This document shows positions 59,660 to 64,000 of a DNA stretch of 64,000 nt, one piece after another. The first letter of the stretch is position 1. Each line of letters opens with the position of its first letter. Below the pieces are notes generated by a model. It searched no databases, had not been told where the DNA came from, and was given only the letters and a program-made list of their open reading frames with translations. The stretch is from contig NZ_CP115607.1 of the NCBI RefSeq assembly GCF_027797205.1, positions 1,426,001-1,490,000 on the forward strand, written 5' to 3'. Both the position numbers and the translations under genes were made by a program. The DNA comes from Campylobacter sp. VBCF_01 NA2 (lineage in GTDB: Bacteria; Campylobacterota; Campylobacteria; Campylobacterales; Campylobacteraceae).

Positions 59660-60265
59660 TTAGCCACCAAATGCACTACCGCCACTTTTTGTGGGCGCGC
59701 TTGCTCCGCTTGATTTTGAGCCGAAAAACCCGCTTTTGCCACTTTTTGCTTTGGCGTTATTTGCCCTAGCCTCTTTGAAGCTATTTACGCTCCTTGAATA
59801 CGCGCTAGGGTTTTTAAAGGCTGTTTGTCTGTGCGCTTGATACGCTGGTGAGCCAAAGAGTTTCGAGCCTATCCATGAGCCGATGATTGCGCCTGCTGCG
59901 CTTGCTAAAATCGCCTCGCCAAGGCTGTATCCGCCACTAGAAATTTCGGCGTTTTGATTGGTTAAATTTGAAGTGCCAGCGTCGATTTTGGCGTTTTCCT
60001 CAGCCAAAAGCGCGTTTGTCTCAGCCTCGCTTAAAATTCTCTCGCTTCCGTCCAAACTTTTTAAGATAATTTGCGTTTTTTCGCTAGGAAATTCCTCTAA
60101 AATTTTATATTTTCCGGGCGCTACTTCCTCGATTCTAACTAGCGCGCCCTCTTGGATACGAAGCTCCGAGCCTGTATTTTCGCGCTCGCAGCCTGCCAAA
60201 GCACCAGATAAAATCAGTCCGAAACCGCCCACAATCGCATAACTTGCAATTTTTCTAATTTTCAT
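59660..60265 (-). CDS. UPF0323-family lipoprotein
   Basis: A 201-residue lipoprotein with a lipobox ending LAGC (Cys26). The mature part has a central YSLGEAILASAAGAIIGSWIGSK hydrophobic segment and a low-complexity Ser/Gly/Lys tail (SGKSGFFGSKSSGASA). This layout is that of UPF0323 (HP0232/Cj0371). It overlaps the HTH gene by 4 nt (ATGA). Function is unknown; the C. jejuni locus is linked to GSP-synthase and dehydrogenase homologues in the same order. Confidence 0.9.
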   Translation of the reverse strand: MKIRKIASYAIVGGFGLILSGALAGCERENTGSELRIQEGALVRIEEVAPGKYKILEEFPSEKTQIILKSLDGSERILSEAETNALLAEENAKIDAGTSNLTNQNAEISSGGYSLGEAILASAAGAIIGSWIGSKLFGSPAYQAHRQTAFKNPSAYSRSVNSFKEARANNAKAKSGKSGFFGSKSSGASAPTKSGGSAFGG

Positions 60266-60918
60266 TTTTTTCCTTTTAAATTTTTGATATCTAAACTCTT
60301 ATGCACCAAAAGCTCATCGCCAATGACCCTGATTAGCTCGTTTGCGCCGATATTTTCGATGATTAGACTTTGGGCTTTCATCCGTTTTTTGCGCCCTAAA
60401 TCTAGGCTTTTGATAAATTTCGCTAGGCTTAGCCACTCGTTTTCATCGAAAATTTGCTCTTTTACCTCGACATCGTATGGCTTTTTTTCGCGCACACTCT
60501 CGCCGATTAGGGGCTTTTCAAAAAACGAGAGAAAATACCCTAGCTTCTCATCTCGCTCTTTATACATGAGCTTGATTTCTTCTTTTGATGAGATTAAAAT
60601 TTCCTCTTTTTCGCGGTAAAGTTTGTCTTTATCATTTTGTAAGGTTTGGATTTGTTCTTTTAGCTCGGCGATTTCTTTGATTAAATAATCAATAAAATTT
60701 TGGTTCGAATTTTGCGGGGCAGGTTTTGAGGGGCGCGCTTTTGCGCTAGCTCCTTGCGCGCTAGAATTTGAAATTTCATCGTTTTCGTCTTCTAAAACGA
60801 CATATTTTACGCCATTAATCTCTGTCGTGCGAATAGAATTTCGCCTGATTCTATTGTAAATCGCCTCTTTTGAAACACCCAAAATTTCGGACGCTTCGCT
60901 TATAGAAACCTCTCTCAT
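60262..60918 (-). CDS. Helix-turn-helix DNA-binding protein with coiled coil
   Basis: A 218-residue protein. An N-terminal excisionase/MerR-like HTH (EVSISEASEILGVSKEAIYNRIRR near 3-26) is followed by a low-complexity linker, a coiled coil (about 82-125, EIAELKEQIQTLQNDKDKLYREKEEIL) and a basic C-terminus with LDLGRKKRMKAQ. It may regulate this operon or a nearby gene, or bind chromosomal DNA. Its family is not identified. Confidence 0.8.
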   Translation of the reverse strand: MREVSISEASEILGVSKEAIYNRIRRNSIRTTEINGVKYVVLEDENDEISNSSAQGASAKARPSKPAPQNSNQNFIDYLIKEIAELKEQIQTLQNDKDKLYREKEEILISSKEEIKLMYKERDEKLGYFLSFFEKPLIGESVREKKPYDVEVKEQIFDENEWLSLAKFIKSLDLGRKKRMKAQSLIIENIGANELIRVIGDELLVHKSLDIKNLKGKK

Positions 60919-61044
60919 AATTCGCCTTATCCGCGTTGAAATTTTAAAACTGGGTATTATGGCGAATTTTGCCTAAAAATGGGCTTTAAATATCAAATTT
61001 CACAGACAAATTCAGATTTTTTTCGTGAAAAAATATCCAAATTC

Positions 61045-61050
61045 TATAAT
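61045..61050 (+). promoter_or_regulatory. -10 box for ccoG
   Basis: TATAAT in AATTCTATAATTTTAA, 61 nt before the ccoG ATG, with AAAAAGGACATTTC as ribosome-binding site. Confidence 0.6.
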
Positions 61051-61110
61051 TTTAATATGTAATTAATCTTTTAAGAGTAAAATCGTGCATTTATACAAAA
61101 AGGACATTTC

Positions 61111-62472
61111 ATGGAGAGTAAAATCTCGAAATTCAGGCAGAAGCGCTACTTTTTTTACGCTATCGCTTCGCTGTGGCTTTTCATCATGCCGTGGCTTCAA
61201 ATAGGTGGCAAACACCTGTTTTTAATCAGTTTTGAAAAAAAAGAAATTCACCTTTTTTTCAACACCTTCTCGACGCAAGAATTTTTCTTAATGCCGTTTT
61301 TGATAATATTCTTTTTCATTTCGATATTTTTCCTAACCACGCTCGGCGGGCGCGTGTGGTGTGGCTGGGCCTGTCCGCAAACGATTTTTCGCGTGATTTA
61401 TAGAGATTTAATCTGCACTAAAATTCTTAAAATTCGTGGCTCTATCACAAACAAACAAAAGGGCGAAAAAGGCGGCGCAAAGGGTATTATCGCGGTTGCG
61501 CTTTTTGCCATTGTTGCGCTGATTGCAGCCTCAAATTTGCTCTGGTTTTTCGTGCCACCACAAAGCTTTTTTGCCTATCTAGGCGAGGCTAGCGAGCATA
61601 AACTTCTCTTTGGTATAGTGCTAGGATTTGCGGCGTTTTTGACATTTGATATCACATTTTTGGGCGAGAATTTCTGCGTTTTTATCTGCCCTTACGCAAG
61701 GATTCAATCAACCATGCTTGACGAAGACTCGCTTGGCGTGATTTACGATGATATCAGAGGTGGCGCAGTTTATGACGAGCATAAAAATTTAATCTCAAAC
61801 AAGCCTGCTAATGGGGATTGCACCGGCTGTCAGGCGTGCGTGAGGATCTGTCCGACACATATCGATATCCGCAAAGGCATGCAGTTAGAGTGCATAAACT
61901 GCCTAGAATGCGCCGACGCATGCTCAAATACAATGAGTAAGCTTGGCAAAGCTCCACTTATCAACTGGACGAGCCTAAATGCGCAAAAATCGCAAAGCAA
62001 GGTTAAATTTATGCGATTTCGCACGATTGGCTATATCGGCGTGCTAGCCGCTGCGCTAATCGGGCTAGTGGTGATGAGTGGCACGAAAGAGAGCATGCTT
62101 TTAAACATCAATCGCAACACCCAGCTCTATAAAATCGATTTCGACGATAACGGCGAAAAAATCGTCAAAAACAGCTATACATTTTTATTCGAAAACACCC
62201 ACAGCGAACCGCACAGCTTCTTTTTTAGCGTAGATAACGAAAATATCAGCATTTCTCGTCCAGACGAGCCTGTGAAAGTAAGCCCCGGCAAAAAGGCAAA
62301 AATCATAGTCTCGCTTACAAGCAAGGCAAATTTGAGCCTAGAAAACGAGCACGATAATGTCGTTTTACCACTAATCATCAAAGCTTATGCGGTTGATGAT
62401 GAAAAAATCAGCGTTACACGCGAGAGTGTATTTGTCTATCCGCAACAAAAATTTATCGATAGGAAGGATTAA
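61111..62472 (+). CDS. ccoG: Cytochrome oxidase accessory protein CcoG (RdxA/FixG)
   Basis: A 453-residue inner-membrane ferredoxin-type protein. Helices lie near 12-30, 60-83, 122-145 and 160-182. WCGWACPQTIFR (near 88-99) and two 4Fe-4S clusters (CTGCQACVRICP near 242-253 and CINCLECADACS near 266-277) are present. A C-terminal immunoglobulin-like domain follows a helix near 305. CcoG supplies reduced copper for cbb3 oxidase assembly. It overlaps the TetR stop-start by 1 nt. Confidence 0.96.
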   Translation: MESKISKFRQKRYFFYAIASLWLFIMPWLQIGGKHLFLISFEKKEIHLFFNTFSTQEFFLMPFLIIFFFISIFFLTTLGGRVWCGWACPQTIFRVIYRDLICTKILKIRGSITNKQKGEKGGAKGIIAVALFAIVALIAASNLLWFFVPPQSFFAYLGEASEHKLLFGIVLGFAAFLTFDITFLGENFCVFICPYARIQSTMLDEDSLGVIYDDIRGGAVYDEHKNLISNKPANGDCTGCQACVRICPTHIDIRKGMQLECINCLECADACSNTMSKLGKAPLINWTSLNAQKSQSKVKFMRFRTIGYIGVLAAALIGLVVMSGTKESMLLNINRNTQLYKIDFDDNGEKIVKNSYTFLFENTHSEPHSFFFSVDNENISISRPDEPVKVSPGKKAKIIVSLTSKANLSLENEHDNVVLPLIIKAYAVDDEKISVTRESVFVYPQQKFIDRKD

Positions 62473-63101
62473 TGGCACAAAAATCGAGGTATTATAAATC
62501 GCAAATTCGCATAGAAAAGATTTTCGAGGTGGCCACAGAGCTATTTTTACAGCGAGGATATGACAGCGTCAGCCTAAATGATATCGTCGCTATCAGCGGC
62601 GGCTCGCTTGCCTCGATTTACAAATATTTCGAAAGCAAGGAAAATCTATTTTTGCATGTGGTCGAATTTCACACCCAAAGGCTTGATAAAAAGCTGGATA
62701 ATCTGCTTAGCTTAGACGAAAACCTCGCGCCACAGGAGTATTTGAGCGAATTTGCTCCGATTTATTTCGACTTTATTTATAGTGCCGAAAATCAAAAATT
62801 TCTAAAAAATATCCTGCTTGGAACCTCAAAAACCTTTGGTTCCATGCTAAAAAATGTCTCAAAAATCTTCTTAGATACCAGCACGCTTGCATTTCCAGCG
62901 GGGCTGAGCGATTATTTTAGGGCGCATATTGATGAGTTTGATAGTGCAGATCCTGAGTATTTGGCACGCTATTTTTGCTTTTTGCTTCGCGAACCGCACT
63001 TCAACCGCCTTATATTTTTCGGCGAAGAGCCAAATTTAGACAAAGAAAATTTCATAAAAGACCGCATTAAAATCTTTTTGCACGGCGTGAAAAAGCAATA
63101 A
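62472..63101 (+). CDS. TetR/AcrR-family regulator (CmeR-like)
   Basis: A 209-residue repressor. The N-terminal HTH has IFEVATELFLQRGYDSVSLNDIVAISGG and YKYFESKENLFLHVVE. The C-terminal part has LARYFCFLLREPHFNRLIFF, reminiscent of C. jejuni CmeR (210 residues), which lies next to ccoG there and controls the cmeABC efflux pump. The window ends before any cme gene can be seen, so the target is inferred. Its start overlaps the ccoG stop. Confidence 0.85.
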   Translation: MAQKSRYYKSQIRIEKIFEVATELFLQRGYDSVSLNDIVAISGGSLASIYKYFESKENLFLHVVEFHTQRLDKKLDNLLSLDENLAPQEYLSEFAPIYFDFIYSAENQKFLKNILLGTSKTFGSMLKNVSKIFLDTSTLAFPAGLSDYFRAHIDEFDSADPEYLARYFCFLLREPHFNRLIFFGEEPNLDKENFIKDRIKIFLHGVKKQ

Positions 63102-63105
63102 ATTT

Positions 63106-63855
63106 ATGCGAAATTTAGCGAAATTTAGCCTTTTGGCGTTTTTGTGCGTGGGCGCGTTTGGCACGGATTTATCCAGCGTGGCAGAGAAAATTTACGCCAA
63201 CGAAACCGGAGCGAAAAAATCAAATTTAATCCACTGGAATAGTGGCGAGAATTTCCCGTCCTTGGGGATCGGACACTTTATCTGGTATAAAAAAGACGAA
63301 AAAGATAAATTCGAAGAGAGCTTTCCAAATTTAGTAAAATTTTATAAAATTCGCGGCGTAAGCTTGCCCAAAATACTGCGCCTGCACTCTCACGCGCCTT
63401 GGCAGAGCAAAACCGCGCTTGATGCGCTAAAAAAATCAGGCGACGCGGATTTAATAGAGCTAGAAAATTTTTTGTATCAAACCAAAAATTTGCAGGTAGA
63501 ATTTATCTATGAAAGGCTTCAAAACTCCCTAGAAAAAATGCAAAATTTAAGCGACAAAAAAGAGCATATCAAATCGCAGTTTTACCGCGTCGCAAGCTCA
63601 CCAAATGGGCTTTATGCGCTCATTGATTATGTCAATTTCAAAGGCGAAGGCATAAAAGAGAGTGAGCGATACAGAGGCGATGGTTGGGGGCTAATGCAGG
63701 TTTTGGAGTGCATGAGCACGCAAAAAGAGACAATGAGCGAGTTTCGCAGGTGCGCGAAATCTCTCTTAGAGCGCAGGGTGGCTAACGCGCCCACAAACCG
63801 CGATGAAGCGCGCTGGCTGGCCGGCTGGCTAAAACGCTGCGATACATATAGATAA
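63106..63855 (+). CDS. Periplasmic protein, lysozyme-like region
   Basis: A 249-residue exported protein with a signal peptide (MRNLAKFSLLAFLCVGAFG). Motifs such as YANETGAKKSNLIHWNSGENFPSLGIGHFIWY near 28-59 resemble the substrate groove of lysozyme-like domains (Glu near 30). The rest is helical with WLAGWLKRC at the end. Homologues are mostly listed as hypothetical. It follows tetR by 4 nt and probably shares its transcript, which is unusual for a CmeR-type locus. Confidence 0.75.
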   Translation: MRNLAKFSLLAFLCVGAFGTDLSSVAEKIYANETGAKKSNLIHWNSGENFPSLGIGHFIWYKKDEKDKFEESFPNLVKFYKIRGVSLPKILRLHSHAPWQSKTALDALKKSGDADLIELENFLYQTKNLQVEFIYERLQNSLEKMQNLSDKKEHIKSQFYRVASSPNGLYALIDYVNFKGEGIKESERYRGDGWGLMQVLECMSTQKETMSEFRRCAKSLLERRVANAPTNRDEARWLAGWLKRCDTYR

Positions 63856-63867
63856 ATTTTAAATTTT

Positions 63868-63925
63868 GCTTACGCAAGCCCGTAATACTGCGCCGAATTT
63901 TAAATTTGGCAAATTTTGCAGAATT
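63868..63925 (+). repeat. Dispersed intergenic repeat TACTGCGCCGAA, copy 3
   Basis: The copy begins GCTTACGCAAG and contains AATACTGCGCCGAA, matching the first 40 bases of the copy at 24627 with few changes; the second half diverges. It lies just past the stop of the periplasmic protein gene. Confidence 0.55.
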
Positions 63926-63973
63926 AGGCAATGAATTTGGATAATTTTTCTAACGAAATTTTCGCTTTTTTTA

Positions 63974-63979
63974 TATAAT
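63974..63979 (+). promoter_or_regulatory. -10 box for a gene beyond the right edge
   Basis: TATAAT in TTTTTTTATATAATCTTTG. AAGGG at the final bases is probably the ribosome-binding site of the next gene. Confidence 0.5.
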
Positions 63980-64000
63980 CTTTGAAATTTTAACTAAGGG

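Overview
The window is chromosomal DNA of a Campylobacterota member, most likely a Campylobacter. The evidence is the 16S rRNA, the low GC content with many AAATTT words, and a conserved block (HTH protein, UPF0323 lipoprotein, glutathionylspermidine-synthase-like protein, D-2-hydroxyacid dehydrogenase, then divergent ccoG and a CmeR-like regulator) that I recall from C. jejuni. No species is claimed.

Layout. 1-3,780: an rRNA operon on the minus strand (16S, tRNA-Ile, 5' part of 23S; no tRNA-Ala in the spacer). 3,822-19,740: a compact, one-strand gene cluster running from tRNA-Phe down to the rRNA promoter. It holds a phosphopantetheinyl transferase, an FAD oxidoreductase, a DUF3261-type lipoprotein, two ketosynthases, a ketoreductase, two hot-dog dehydratases, a chain-length factor, two ACPs, an aryl-activating ligase, acyltransferases, a glycosyltransferase, a thioesterase, a LolA-like carrier and an MMPL exporter. 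This is an aryl polyene (APE) pigment cluster. Between its thioesterase and LolA-like genes sit two AT-rich immunity-type genes, each bounded by inverted copies of a 27-bp repeat. 19,813-25,315: rplT/rpmI/infC/thrS, tRNA-Glu, a lipoprotein, nfo and yceI. 25,683-33,760: one minus-strand operon joining nickel-pincer racemase genes (larA, larC, larE, larB) with a TtdAB-type dehydratase, an SDR enzyme and a DcuB transporter that carries an unusual inserted domain. 33,820-52,320: housekeeping genes (ung, nhaA, hemJ, lspA, glmM, rpsT, prfA, moaC, recJ, pyrG), several hypothetical proteins, a probable small RNA near 46,000, and a small AT-rich accessory patch near 48,000-49,030. 52,410-64,000: a DUF945 protein, a DASS transporter, ilvD, the Cj0371-0373-like block, ccoG, a TetR regulator and a periplasmic protein.

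How the genes work together. The APE genes encode a near-complete type II polyketide route: starter activation, ACP loading, KS/CLF extension, reduction, dehydration, acylation/glycosylation and export. No gene for making the aryl starter and no methyltransferase is visible. The lar-ttd-dcuB operon suggests racemisation of a 2-hydroxy acid, perhaps a dicarboxylate such as malate or tartrate, linked to dehydration and antiport for anaerobic growth. Functions are read from motifs and gene order; no database search was run.
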